Shown here: positions 9,190 through 21,335 of the stretch, piece by piece | Layout: the number at the start of each line of letters is the position of its first letter | Position numbering within the stretch: position 1 is the first letter of the stretch | Assembly (NCBI GenBank): GCA_037693485.1 | Contig: CM075344.1 | Location: 90,555,001-90,619,000 of the forward strand | Direction of reading: 5' to 3' | Length of the DNA stretch: 64,000 nucleotides | Origin: Kitagawia praeruptora | Taxonomy: Eukaryota; Streptophyta; Magnoliopsida; Apiales; Apiaceae | The notes under the pieces: model-generated | Told to the model about the DNA's origin: nothing | Databases searched by the model: none | The model's input: the letters and a program-made list of their open reading frames with translations, nothing else | Program-made: the position numbers and the translations under genes

Positions 9190-11698
9190 TTCTGGTTTTC
9201 TACATGGTTCCTTTTTGCTTCCACCACTCCGTGCTTTGATATACTAACCGTTTACTTCTGATTATAGCTGCATAACCAGGTTTGGTATTCTCACTACATG
9301 TTCATCATCAAAGCTTCTTCTTGGCATCGTACTTTTTGTTCTCTTAGCAAGGCAGTGCTTCTTTTTTCTTTCACTACAAGCACGTTCCCTTTTCATTTCT
9401 CAGACTGAAGCTTGTTTTTCCTTATTTGTAATCAAATCGACTATGCACCTACGACGTCTTGCTATTTCTACCACTGCATCACTATCTCTTTCACGCGGGT
9501 AAAAGCTTTTTGAACATCCACGGTTCAGGTCTCCTGTCGTTATTGTGAAGATAGCTCATCGCTTTCCTGGCAATTTCTCTTCAACTAATCGCAGCCAACA
9601 TCGCCATTGACAACCTGTGGGTGTGCGACAGGCATACATTTCTTCAACTAACCACTGCATGAACCAATTTTGGAAGCTCCTTGTCCGCATCTACCTTCCA
9701 GTGCTTCATTCTCTTCGACAATTTGCAAATACCACCACAGTATGTAATGTTACTTGTCTTATACCTTGCGGCCATCTTAATGCTTCATCATAGCCTGCTC
9801 TCCTTTCACAGTGTTACTTGGTTTGATGATTCTTTTGTTTACTTTGTAGCCACAACTGCTATTATAAATAACTAATGACAGCAGCTCTTGTACTCCAAGG
9901 TTTGTGTTAGTTCGTTCATGATGTATCACTAAATTGCAAAAGTTTCCATAGTCTCATTGTGATACTAGTAAAACAAAACTAGTACTTCACATCGACGCAT
10001 CTCCTGGCCATGTTCAAACGTTTTATCAATTTCAACCACAAACATTATCGATCTTCTCATATAATCACTTGGGTCAGGCTTAACTCCAGTTCATCACAGC
10101 CACAACACCTGTTCACTTAAGAATCTTCATATTGGTCATCGTCTTCTAATACACCTACAATGCACTAAAACAGAACTACTGTTCCTGTATATCGATACTT
10201 GGTTATATGCTTTTATCACCACCACGTTCCTTGGACTTTCTTTGATATTCGTTGTCATCTTCACCACTTGCCACTGTCATTGTTTTCTGTGCTTCTCTCT
10301 TTTTATTCATGTCTTGTTGGTGTCGTCACCACTGAAGTCAACAATACAGGTCTGCTGCTCTTTCTTCGATTCTGCACAATCCTCTCCTTGAACCAAGGTT
10401 GCAGCTTGCCATCATTCCCGCTTCGTTGTATCTCTTCTCCACAGCTGCATGGACCTTCCACCAATTTTATGCATATAACAGGACCCTCCAGTACATGCTT
10501 TTGGTTTTTAAAAATCTCCATGGCTGACATCATCCCGTCGATCTCTGCTACCTCTGTCTTAAATCTCGACACGGTACTGTTGGTCCATTGTGGCTTGTCC
10601 CCCTCCGTACACACATACACGCATATACGAAGCCCTGGAACACAAAAGCTGCTTGCATAAAATCTGAACCTTGAATCTTGATGCCATCGTTCTCCACGTT
10701 TATGACCAGACATTCGAATATATTAATACCCAATACTCTGGAGGTCTGTGTTCACGCTACTTTGCCGTTGACAAACTCCATCATTATTTAAACTAATATG
10801 AACAAGCTACATCGTGATAATATCAGTCCTGCCTGGTTGCTTGTGCCGATGACTTCTTGTATGCTTTATGCTATTACGAACACAACCTGTGTACAGATCC
10901 CCAATCCATCATCTACACTTCATCACGGTTGTTCTATATACAGCTATTAATGGTGTCCAATGTCCCCACAGCCACCAGCAATTTTTTCTTTTGTTTATGC
11001 ATAAGTTCTTTGGACAACCACCGTGACCTAAGACTCACGCTCTTGCCGCAACATGTAATCCTAACGATCATGCGTCTTAATGTTTACATGTGTATAACCA
11101 CATGTTTCTGTTTAATCTCCCATTTGTCCTTTATACATGCATACGAAGTCTCCAAATTGCAAAAGCTAGCTGTTTCAAACACACTATCATAGCCACACCA
11201 GGTTTGTTATAAATCATCCATCTTTTCTAAACAATGTTAGTTGCTATCTGTTGGTTGTTTCTGATTCTACCCTGTGTTACTCCTTCAACAACGATATACA
11301 CACCATCATCGAATCTACACTCAACTTACGTTCTGATTTGTCTTCACCAGTACTCTATCTTTTCGTTTGACACCTAACATGATTTGTCGATTTATGATTC
11401 CCGGTCTGCTGTTTACACCGCTGCTACCATCTCTATTATGCTACCTCTACATCCCTGGAACATGGTAAATCATCTGTACGTTTTGGTTGGATACAATAGC
11501 AATGACCAGAAGCATCATATCTGTTGATGTAGATTCGTTTTAATGCTCTAACTATGCTCTCGTTTTTCTTATGTTAGCGTTTGTAAAAATTTCCATGATA
11601 AGAGCCATGAACGTCTCTCTCAAGCCAAACCCTAATAACGAGTAATCCACCTATATTTGTTTTATATCTCATTTGTCCTCCACAAACGAGCAAGGAAT
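9190..11698. other. Internal region of LARD-like element, no recognisable gene
   Basis: About 2.5 kb, CT-rich on the plus strand. The ORFs present (longest about 153 codons at 10199-10660) have low-complexity, cysteine/serine/leucine-rich translations without recognisable domains, and an overlapping ORF exists on the other strand. I see no gene here. Confidence 0.5.
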
Positions 11699-11716
11699 CC
11701 CCTCCTTCTAGCGCCA
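11699..11716 (-). promoter_or_regulatory. Primer-binding-site-like sequence of LARD-like element
   Basis: The minus strand reads TGGCGCTAGAAGGAGGGG directly after the LTR end. TGGCGC-starting primer sites are usual in Ty3/gypsy elements of the Tat/Athila group and their non-autonomous derivatives. Confidence 0.6.
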
Positions 11717-11717
11717 A

Positions 11718-12362
11718 TGTTGATGGAGGATTTTCGTAATCAAGCTAATGAAAAGATCAAGATCAATCTATGGTGGTTAACAAAATACAATTTAAATACA
11801 TGTCTTCTCCATTGCATCTTCGTGGGGAATCGCCTCCTTGCTTCCTTGTTCTTCTTTTCTTCTTTAATAGCTACATTGAATAATTGAAAAACATGCTACA
11901 CTAATAAACTTCCAAGATGAACTCGAGTTACATTCGAGATTTATTAATTACAAGGAATAACGACATGCAAGTCGTATTTAGAAACCAAACCATAAAATCA
12001 AAACCACTATCCTATTGGTCTTAGGGCCATAACCAATCACCATGCTCATATAACAATTAAGAACATGTAACCATATCATATTTTAGATGATCCAATCAAA
12101 GAAATCATATAACGCAAAAATCAGAAAATCAGAATCATATTCTGATAATAATAAATCGCTGTTTTCAGGCACTAAACAGCGTGAAATGCCTTACAGACGA
12201 GTCGATGATAGCTATGCTATCAGTTTTGTTTAGACGCTCGTTTCCAGTCAGAAAAAACATATCGTTTGCGAAAATCGGACACTGGACACAGATTTCGCCA
12301 AATCTGTGCAGCGTATACAGAAATCGTATCGTATACAATCCCCATATCAAGAACAAACATAA

Positions 12363-12406
<44 letters not shown>

Positions 12407-14064
12407 CATATATACAAATTATATAATCATCATATGATCATCTCAATCATCATTAACATACAGTTTATACATATATATCAAAATCATCGCATCACACATG
12501 ACAATCATCAAACATGATCGTATATATATCAAAACTGTAACATACAACCGAATTAAAACGTTTTTGCAAGTAGCTCTTATGCCATTGAAGGGTTTCGAAC
12601 ATCAAACACAGCGAAATTAAATGTGAAAAAGAATAAAAATCGAAACCCTACCGCAGGATCCATGCAAAAACATGATATTTAATTCGGAGTTAGATGATTA
12701 CCTTAAAGAAATTGATGACAGATGGAGGTCCAAAACAATCACCACGCAGCCCTCTTCGAGATCTACGTTGCCAAAGTAGTCCACACGAACGCTTGATCGT
12801 CCAACGATCACCGGAGCCGGTACTAGCCGAAGAACCTGCCCCTCTCTCTCTCTAGCCTCTAAAACGTTTTTCTCTAAAAACGAATTGCAAAAATCTATCT
12901 TTAAACAATACATCATAATGTATTTATAGGGAAGAGAGATTGGGTTAAACCCTAAATCGAATTGGGCTTCTCCAAACCCATTCTGATTTGGTTTTAATAT
13001 TAAATTCAAATTCTATTTAATTATAATTAAGACAAGCTCAATTAATTAAATATCCAATTCCGAATTTAATAATTTAATTTAAATTCGTAATTTAAATTAA
13101 AACTCCTTTTACACGTTCTTATTGTGTAACCCTTTAGGTTATTATTACGTTGGCAATAACTTTAATATCCAATAATAAAATTATAAACAATGAGCGGCAT
13201 CTGGTAATACATCATTGCTACCCAAGTAATAATAATAATTGGTGATCCAATTAAACCTTTCGTGATTAATATTTCCGTGTAATATAATCCCTTTAAGCAA
13301 ATATTATAGATTAAACTCGAGGCATGTTATTAGTCATCCTCTTCAACGTTTAATCCGGGTTTCCTTGATCAATGAGTAGACTATTAAAACAAATCAATAT
13401 TTGAGCATGGTCATGCATTTTCATAGTCTCACTCAATCAAGAGGCAATAATATCTCTCCTAATAATAGGATGGTTAAATCCTATATCTATCATTCATATT
13501 TCTCATACGACTCATAATATACCCGATGTACACTTTTATCATCACCCGGTCAAAGGTAACTTTTAATGTAGTCAAAGTATATTAATCCTTGTATAGAAAT
13601 ATAATGATCTCAAGTCTAAGGATCATTACACCATTATCACTGTGAGTCTTTCTAATGACATTATCAACATGTAGAATCTCACTGTGGGTTAATCCAGTGC
13701 CATGTATAAATTACATGTACCTATGTTCTTGACTTTAGTATCACTATACCTATGACCAAAGAGATGTGGTCATCCGTCAACAAACATACTAATCTTTATG
13801 CATTATAATTGTCCCATATTAATAATGCTCGATTAGGGATATTTAGGAATGTAAACACTATTCATATAATCTCATTTTTAAGTCACATACTTAAAGATAT
13901 AGAATACATGTTCTATATTCCAAGGACATTTATTACTCTAACATTTATATCGCAATAAATTAAGATATAATAAATTAATGTAGAATAATTAGTAGAACAT
14001 AATCATTAAATAACAAAATAGTCTTTCCTAGAAGCACAACTACATTGTCTCTAGGGCACTAACA
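11718..14064 (-). repeat. 2.35-kb LTR of the LARD-like element
   Basis: TGTTGATGG at one end and CACTAACA at the other give TGTT...AACA termini. On the minus strand a CCTATAAATA box at about 12921-12930 defines a promoter reading toward 11718. U3 (12931-14064) is AT-rich. It contains an (AT)n run at about 12368-12402. The segment GATCTCAAGTCTAAGGA (about 13608) recurs at about 14877 in the neighbouring relic. Confidence 0.65.
12368..12402. repeat. (AT)n microsatellite
   Basis: An uninterrupted run of AT dinucleotides inside the LARD-like LTR. Confidence 0.9.
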
Positions 14065-15560
14065 CTATCAGGATCACTGCGCCCTAGAATTACACTCCAA
14101 TAATAAGTCTATCTTTTTCTGGTTGGCTACGTTCAGGAACCTGGTGCTTAGGAACCTATGTCTCAGGAACCTAGTGCTCAGGAACCTGTGTCTTAGGAAC
14201 CTCTTTCTAGGAAACTATACATGCACAAATAACAAATATATTAGTCTGGAGAGCCTCTTTGTGGTTCCCATATGCTCTGGCTATCTTCAATACTACTGCT
14301 AGGCTGTCTTGAACTCTTCTGCGGGGAGGAACCTGGTCCATTCGTAATCTACTCAGCTTCCGGTTCATCAGGAACCTCATGATACTTGTAGCTTCTTGAC
14401 TATCTTCTCAGCGAGTGCTCATTTCATCATGTCTGGTCCTCATATCTTGTACTGGATCTATCTTCTGGCCCATATGGATTGGACCCTATAGCTTAATGGG
14501 CCTAAATCTAGCCCATGGATATTTTGGGCACAACACGTACAATCAATTCCTTCCACCCTACAATATCCCGATTAAATACAAGGCATGGAACTCGTGTCAA
14601 GCCTATCAAATTTAATCATATGATTCCTTATTTATAATGCATAGTTCATATTAATGCAAATTAGAAACTCCTTTCTAATTTCATTCACTCTGGCTGAACT
14701 AGCATAATAAGAATAACATAGGATATGCTCTTCCTTTACTGGAAGGGGTAGATCCTTTATTGATCGTTAACTATCTCCATACACAAATCCCTATGCCCAG
14801 AATAGACCTAATAGGTGTCCTTGAGACTACGGACTAAACTAAAGCATAGTTCATTATATACAAGATTACTCTAACGATCTCAAGTCTAAGGACACTTGTA
14901 CAACTATCACGTAGTGAACAACTATCGACACGTGAGTAAACTCCATTAGTTGCTCCACTAATCGAGTCATGTTCAGTGAACTTATTCCCTAATAAGCACC
15001 TACATACTAGCTATAGTGTCACCACACAAATGCCTATGAGAACAGATATCCTTCCTAGGAAGCTAGCATAGTATGTACTGATCTTTACGGATTAACTTAC
15101 TTCCAATCAGTTATCCTATGATCAGGAACAGTTTTAAGTCTAGTGTTATCATCTTCTAAATCTCACTATTATAATCTCATTATAATTCTAGAAGCTTTAC
15201 TCTAAACTATGGAACATCTGATTTAATACACTTTAAATAGATAAAGCCCGTATAAAGACAAATATGTCTTTCACTAATAATCATAAAACTTACTGAGATT
15301 ACAAGAAAGTTTATCCTAACTCATCATCCATGATTGGATTTAGGACACTTCTCTTTCAGGCTATACATCAAGGCATCCAGGGAATCTATTAGGATGAGCC
15401 TTAAGTTTTTATCTTGTCCAACATCCTCCTTTTCATCAGGAGTAAAGGAAGCAGGGTCCTTTTCATAGGCTCTACCAGGAGTTACAACTTCTTCATCAAC
15501 AATAACTTCTTCTTCATAGACCATAGGAATTTTAGGTCCTTTTTTCAAAAATTTGGGATT
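14065..15560 (-). mobile_element. Degraded LTR retroelement relic with AGGAACCT word cluster
   Basis: Five copies of AGGAACCT in 14133-14205, each about 16-20 bp apart, then further copies near 14328 and 14370. This recalls the family-specific words in the copia LTRs of this window. The stretch at about 14870-14900 shares GATCTCAAGTCTAAGGA with the LARD-like LTR. A gag remnant (15324-15548) lies at the right end. Boundaries not resolved. Confidence 0.45.
15324..15548 (-). pseudogene. Copia Gag N-terminal remnant
   Basis: A 74-codon minus-strand fragment. Its middle (VTPGRAYEKDPASFTPDEKE, then LRLILIDSLDALMYSL) aligns by eye with the Gag of copia element 1 (the KSEWSDKDKENVLKD and FNSLDSVLTNYVL region). 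It is isolated: no primer site or LTR is seen immediately upstream. Part of a third, decayed copia element. Confidence 0.55.
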
Positions 15561-15978
15561 TGGGTTCGTATTGGTCTATCCATCTAAATTATCTTAATAT
15601 CACATGTGGTTTTCTACACATACGACATATACGCCAAACTTGTATTTACAAAATCTATATATTAATTGAACCAATAGAGAAAATATATGATAGTTGAAAA
15701 GGGTATGTGAGTCACACTTCTTACATGTACTATTTTGTTGCATTTGTAACATACATAATTACCATCATCTTTATGTATTTGTTTGTAACATGTGGTGCAT
15801 TTTGTAAAGAACTCAGTTTCAACTTCTTCCACATATCGAATTTTGACTTGACAAATTACTTCTTCTCGAAATATTATAATGTAACATGATTTTCCTAGAT
15901 ATACTTACTATTTTTACAAATAATTTAATTCAAAAATCAAACATAGAATGCAAGATAGGTAAAGACATGTGTTAGAGA
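15561..15978. other. AT-rich sequence, nothing recognised
   Basis: No supported gene. A 60-codon ORF (15707-15889) has a hydrophobic, aromatic-rich translation typical of AT-rich noncoding DNA. Confidence 0.4.
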
Positions 15979-15983
15979 AGTTC

Positions 15984-17341
15984 TGTTAGGTCCGTTAAGA
16001 TTGTAGAAGGGGGGTTGAATACAATCTTTATCTTTTTATCGAAATTTGTCCGTTAAATAAAATTTAGTATAGACAAATTTGTGCGGAATCAATTGAAACA
16101 AAATTCAAGTTAAATATAACGATATATTAAACTTGATGGTTGTTACAAAATCAGTACAGAGTATTATCACGTTAATAAAAACTAATTAGAAAATTCGACA
16201 TGAACTTTTCTAATTTAGTTAATAAAAATCAAGATAAGAACTAGGAAACTTAATTCGCTAGTAGTACAAGAGTGACCAATAAACAAGTTCTATCGGATCA
16301 AATATTACAAAGGGCTTGAACTTGATTTATTGTGAATTTAAAGCTTGGGCAGTTGTGTATTAAAGATGAGAGAGATGAGATGCTTGGTTCATCTTTAATA
16401 TCTTGTTATGTGTCTCGTGTGTGTCTTTATGTTTACTGCCTTCTGTCTCTTTTATAGCCAATCTTTTGTTGAAAAGTCTCTAGTCATATTTCTTATAAAT
16501 ATGACTTTCCATCACAGCTGTTATGACAATCGGTATAACTTTCCATCACAGCTGTTATGATAATCGGTATGAATTATTAATTGTAGCTGATATGACTATC
16601 CTTTGATCTGATATGACAAGCCAATTGCATTATAACTCTCTCCACTAAGGCTGTTATGACTATCCTTTGTTCTAATATAACTTTCGGTATGACTATTGGA
16701 TAGTCATATTAGAACAAATTTCAGACTTAGTCAAGTAAATGATTTGTAGAAAATCATTTAATTGAACATCTTTTATGCAATAATTCTGATTTAATTAAAG
16801 TAATAATTATTTTAATGAATAAATTAGTTCTGATAGAATTAATTTATTAATAAAAATAATTACATCATTTAATTAATTAAAAAAGAATTACTACAAAACC
16901 TTCAACAACTAATTCTTTACTGTGTACCACTGAAAAATAACCAAGAACTTCCACTGAATATTTGTTGATGCTCAATGCACGGTCTGGTTCATGAACGACT
17001 AACTCCAGTCTCTGTTCTTCATCTTGACTCTAAGCTGTGGTCTGTATCTTATCTCAACTCTCTTCAAATCTTCTGTACTGATACTGTCTCTTATCACTTG
17101 TAGAAATGTATGTCCTTTGAAACTAAATCCATGACTTTGTATACCACATTGAGGCTTGATCAGTAGATTGAACTTCTTCCAGTGTAAAATATCAAAACTA
17201 TAGATTGACTTGTTGAATTTTCTTCTGACAGATAGCATCTTCTGAGATTCATGTGACTGTTAATATTATTTACTTATTACAAACTAATTTAAGTTGAGTT
17301 GAATCCTCGAACTACAAATAGACTATGTCATATGCCATTCA
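15984..17341 (-). repeat. Copia-type solo LTR with 5-bp target duplication
   Basis: Starts TGTTAGGTCCG and includes TTGTAGAAGGGGGGTTGAA, the signature of the other copia LTRs here, in minus orientation (TATA box GGCTATAAA at about 16451-16459). AGTTC flanks it on both sides (15979-15983 and 17342-17346). No internal region follows, so it is a solo LTR left by LTR-LTR recombination. U3 holds repeated GCTGTTATGAC(A/T)ATC and ATATGACTATCC words at about 16510-16710. The right boundary rests on the CA end and the duplication; the terminal inverted repeat is weak. Confidence 0.65.
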
Positions 17342-17346
17342 AGTTC

Positions 17347-17654
17347 GTTCATTATGAATGAGAACGCATACAAACACACGTGTTTTTTACAGTAAAAAAA
17401 GAAAGTAGAAAATGTACGTATAGATTAAAAGTAAAGTGACATAATACTGTAAATACGGAAAGAAAGAGTATAAAGTTTTAAAATGATAAAAAAAACATAT
17501 AAAACGAAATAGGTTTTATAATTAAAATAGATTTCAAACGAATAACTAAAAAAATAATAAATAATATTTTTATCCTTATCAAAATTAAAACTAACTTTAG
17601 ATACACAATATTATATTGTCATATTAACAAGCCTAATTATATTGTCATATTTAA
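17347..17654. other. AT-rich sequence, nothing recognised
   Basis: Very AT-rich; no ORF or repeat structure that I can support. Confidence 0.4.
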
Positions 17655-17930
17655 TCTATTATATATATAATACACCAACACAAGATAAAATTGTGAGACT
17701 TTTTAATGCATTTGAAATGACTAATTTGTCCTCATGTTTAATATTTATTAAAAAAATGTTGTTTGATACACCAACACAAGATAAAATTGTGAGACTTTTT
17801 AATGCATTTGAAATGACTAATTTGTCCTCATGTTTAATATTTATTAAAAAAATGTTGTTTGTGGGAATCGAACTTGAGTCTATCAAATAACTTGTACATT
17901 CTCCTACCACTACACCACATTGTCACATAT
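17655..17930 (+). mobile_element. Helitron-like 5' end with 96-bp tandem repeat and tRNA-like module
   Basis: Begins A|TCTATTATATATATAATAC, resembling the 5' ends at 18736 and 21336. A 96-bp unit (17671-17766) is repeated almost exactly at 17767-17862. It is followed by a tRNA-like module on the minus strand: A box TGGTGTAGTGG (17918-17908) and B box GTTCGATTCC (17873-17864). The matching 3' end was not found; the element may be truncated. Confidence 0.45.
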
Positions 17931-18212
17931 GCTATCAAATCATACACATAATATGTGAATGTGTCGTTTAACAGTAATACATTTACCTAACTTCAAAACA
18001 TAAAAAAATAACTATGGAACTAAATTAAACTTAAGTTATATCTTTAAATTGTACATGTTCTTAACACTTGAGCACAATAGACATGTGTAATCAATTATAC
18101 ATATTTGTGTTGCGTGCATATTAAATATTTAATATTTTGATCATTGAGACTTATTAACAATATGTTAGTCACGATTTTATTTGTACATTAATATATAAAT
18201 TAATAATATATA

Positions 18213-18387
18213 CAGTTAAACCTCGATAAATGAATACGCTCGGAACTGGAAAATTTTATTCATTAATTGAGATTATTCATTTATCGAAATCAAAAACACA
18301 CTGTCTTTATTATGTCGGGACCGGAAAAAATTATTCATTTGATGAGTTTATTCGTTTATCGATTATTCATTTATAAAGGTTCCATTG
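18213..18387. mobile_element. MITE of the Emigrant/pogo type
   Basis: 175 bp bounded by imperfect terminal inverted repeats: CAGTTAAACCTCGATAAATG at one end and the complement of CAATGGAACCTTTATAAATG at the other. TA lies on both sides (18211-18212, 18388-18389), as expected for Tc1/mariner/pogo-type elements. Ends of the form CAGT(A)AAACCTCTATAAAT are known for Emigrant/Lemi1 MITEs. Confidence 0.8.
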
Positions 18388-18427
18388 TAGTATGTAGTCT
18401 ACTTATACATATGCCTGAATATTTAAA

Positions 18428-18735
18428 TTAGCTTAAAACCCGTGCAATGCACGGAATTTTGTAATACAATTTTTTTAATTTGAATTGAATTTTTTAGTTG
18501 GTAGGAATTGAATTTGGGTCATACGACAAATTTGGACACAATCATACCACTAGACTAGCCATTCATTTGTGTCATAAATCATACACATGTTATGTGAATG
18601 CGTGTGTACGACTTGAATGAGAAATAGTTGGAACATATGTATTTTTTTCAAAACGAAAAATACAAAACTTCTTCGTTAAAACAACATACAAAATAAATAT
18701 GTAAGATTAATTGATTGTAAAACTAATATCTAAAA
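18428..18735 (-). mobile_element. Helitron 3' terminus (minus) with tRNA-like module
   Basis: The minus strand reads CCGTGCATTGCACGG, eight bases, then CTAA followed by T: the Helitron 3' hairpin plus CTRR with insertion before T. About 80-130 bp upstream on the same strand is a tRNA-like module with A box TAGTCTAGTGG (18557-18547) and degenerate B box ATTCAATTCC (18513-18504). The 5' end was not found; it abuts the next Helitron. Confidence 0.6.
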
Positions 18736-20110
18736 TCTATTTTATACATAATACACGAACAAGACTTAAAATTCATGAGTATTTTATTCATAATTAAAAT
18801 GACTAACTTACCGAGAGAATGACCAAAATGCCTATTTTTCACAAGTCATAGCCCAAAATACTGATTTTGAAAAAAATGGCCCGAAATACCGACGGGCTAC
18901 GGAGAATCGTCCTCCGTATTAGCATGATACGGAACACCGTGTACCGTATTATGCATGATATGGAGCTGCGTCCTCCGTGTTAGCATGATACGGTGGACTA
19001 TGTACCGTGTTAGATGGGTGTGCAGCACTGTCACGGAATACCGTCCACCGTATCATGCCCTGTTACGGAACACGGAGCTCCGTATCATGCCCTGTTACGG
19101 AACACGCATCTCCGCAACACAACCCCTATCACGGTACACGATGTACCGTGTCCCGTCAGTAAAAAGGGCCATCTAGTTTCTCAGGTGATTATTTTGGGCC
19201 ATCACCCTAACTTACCCCTATATTGTTTTTGTTAGGTACTTACCCCTATATTGTTGTTTATATATAAAAAAATTTCATTTTTAGTGGAAATCAAACTTGG
19301 ACCTTCAAGTTAACTTGAACATCTACATACCATTAGGCCACACTTTCACATGTGTTTTAGATCATACACACAATATGTATGTGTATGATATATGAAATAA
19401 TATTGGTTAAATATTATTGGGTTTTAAATGAGATTTGGACTTTTTATTGATTTTCATTTATTGATTAAAGAACCACATAAAATATATAATTGGGTTATAA
19501 AATGATATTATAATTAATATTATGGATACTATCCAACAATATATTAGAATGAAAATATTGAGCTGTTAACGTAATATGAAAATTGTATATTATTACATAA
19601 GATGCAATAATTTATCAGTCAAACTCTTCGGGTAGTAAAAATATTTGGCCTTAAAAAGACGAATCCTTAAAACAACACATTACATTTTACATATAAATTA
19701 ACTAATGTTCGATTTAAAATGCGACATTTGAAGAAAAAAATGATTATATATAATATATGTTGTATTATTTATAAAGGTAATTCAAAAAATATATATACAT
19801 GATCATATATAATATATGATTTGTGGAACTTATATATCATAGACATCACCTATTGAACACTCAGATTCTATTCAATGATCCACAATAAAATTAAAAACTG
19901 ACATTACTGCTATTAATACTACTTATATTAGTTTCCAAATTACAAACTTGAACATATTTAAGTAAGTACGCAATAGCTACATATATCATTAACAAATAAA
20001 ACTCTATGAAAATCAATTTCATGCTTCAAATGACATTTGATCATATACAATTTAATTTAAAATAGAATTTAAACTAGCGCCCCCGTGCCTCGCACAGGTT
20101 TTTATGCTAG
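18736..20110 (+). mobile_element. Non-autonomous Helitron B
   Basis: 5' end A|TCTATTTTATACATAATACA; 3' end with hairpin CCGTGCCTCGCACAGG, TTTTTATG and CTAG (20107-20110) before T. It contains a tRNA-like module on the minus strand (A box TGGCCTAATGG at 19340-19330; weaker B box at 19296-19286). It is interrupted by a 394-bp insertion (18813-19206). No coding sequence seen. Confidence 0.65.
18813..19206. mobile_element. 394-bp insertion with GC-rich palindromic core, 10-bp flanking repeat
   Basis: CTAACTTACC stands on both sides (18803-18812 and 19207-19216). The ends are loosely inverted (GAATGACCAAAAT and the complement of ATTTTGGGCCATC). The core (about 18890-19160) is much more GC-rich than its surroundings and built from ACGGTGTACCGT-like palindromes and two copies of CCGTATCATGCCCTGTTACG. 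A MULE-type MITE (9-10 bp duplication) is the best fit. Confidence 0.6.
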
Positions 20111-21335
20111 TTTTAGATAAATTACCAAAAAATAATACTTTTTTTATTATTTTTTTTTTTGTAATTATACCATCTTCAGAACATATTTGCAAAAATACGA
20201 TTTACAACTAATTCAACCAAATACAATTTATTTTTACGTTTTTGTGGAAAAAATAATTAAAATTGTTTTTTGTTGCATTTAGAGTTGATTTTGGTTGCAT
20301 TTGATTTAATCATTGCAACTTATTGATGTTGGTTGCAAATATGGTTGCGAAGCTGCAAATTGTATTTTTACATTTTTTTTTTTGAAATTTAGTTTTTTTG
20401 CATAATATTAATTAAAAAAATAGCAATTTAAAAAAAGAATTATATGAACTTAAATAAATCTGAAAAAATTTCTTAATTTGATTATTCTATATATTTTGCA
20501 CCCGCTATTGAAGTTGCAAGTGATCTGAAACAGTTAACCCGGAAAGAAAGAAAGTAGAGATACTATTATTTGTGTAAAAACTTTGCAAATACAATCATTC
20601 CCAAAATGGAAATCCATAATTGCTAATCTTGCTCCCCACTACGGTTTACGAATCATTAGCACATGGAAAATATCTACATACAGCAAAACATACTCTACGA
20701 TTGAGTTTGGAATATACGCCAAGTTATATTAAATTTAGATTTATTCGTAAAGTAGTAGTAAAAGAATAAGTGAAAAGATTGTGGACATATAAAGTGGAAC
20801 TGGAATTAACCCAGATCAACAATCTTTTACATCATTTTTTTTAATGCAAAAAAGTTGTGTATGTGTTACTCTGCGTTCGATTCTCATAATCAGTTTCATG
20901 TTATTTAAAGTCGGTTTAACTTATCTTGTATTAACTAATTTACAAATTAAAAAAATTTAAATATTTTAGTATATTATAAAGGTCTCTTAATAAGAAATTC
21001 AAACACATCAATAATTTATTTGAACGTATAAGTAAATATGTCATTAGGTGATTTCTTTTTATTAATAGAATATTTTATGCATATAAGAACGTTCATTATC
21101 ATTAATAAGTAGAAGAGAAAAATGGATCTGGAGTTGTCCTCACGAATTTATCCCGAGATTATAACAAAAAGAGTCTATAAAATAAATGGTCCCGCGAGGT
21201 ATTTTTGTAAATATCAAATTGTTAGCAGTAATTTATCTAAATACCCTTAAATTTGTATTGAAAATCTTTTAACCTCATGGAGAACCTTAGGTCATCCTCA
21301 AACACATGAATACCATAAGTAGAAAACAATCAAAA
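20111..21335. other. AT-rich sequence, nothing recognised
   Basis: No ORF or repeat that I can support. It holds a run of GGTTGCA-type words near 20280-20360. Confidence 0.35.

Larger units (their letters stand above)
8452..14064 (-). mobile_element. Non-coding LTR element (LARD-like), one LTR plus internal region
   Basis: A 2.35-kb LTR at the right end (11718-14064) is followed on the minus strand by a primer-site-like sequence TTGGCGCTAGAAGGAGGGG and about 3.2 kb of internal sequence running to the copia insertion at 8451. The internal ORFs are short and I recognise no retroviral protein in them. This fits a large non-autonomous derivative of a Ty3/gypsy element. The second LTR would lie left of the window, beyond copia element 1. 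Bases after the LTR are CTATC (14065-14069), a candidate target duplication that cannot be checked. Confidence 0.6.

Noticed and set aside
10199..10713. Overlapping ORFs of 153 and 136 codons on opposite strands
   Set aside because: Low-complexity translations with no domain, in a noncoding LARD-like internal region; opposite-strand overlap suggests composition effect.
17659..17910. Repeated-peptide ORFs on both strands
   Set aside because: Produced by the 96-bp tandem repeat; no coding evidence.
18955..19235. Two overlapping 73-codon ORFs
   Set aside because: Generated by the GC-rich palindromic repeats of the 394-bp insertion.
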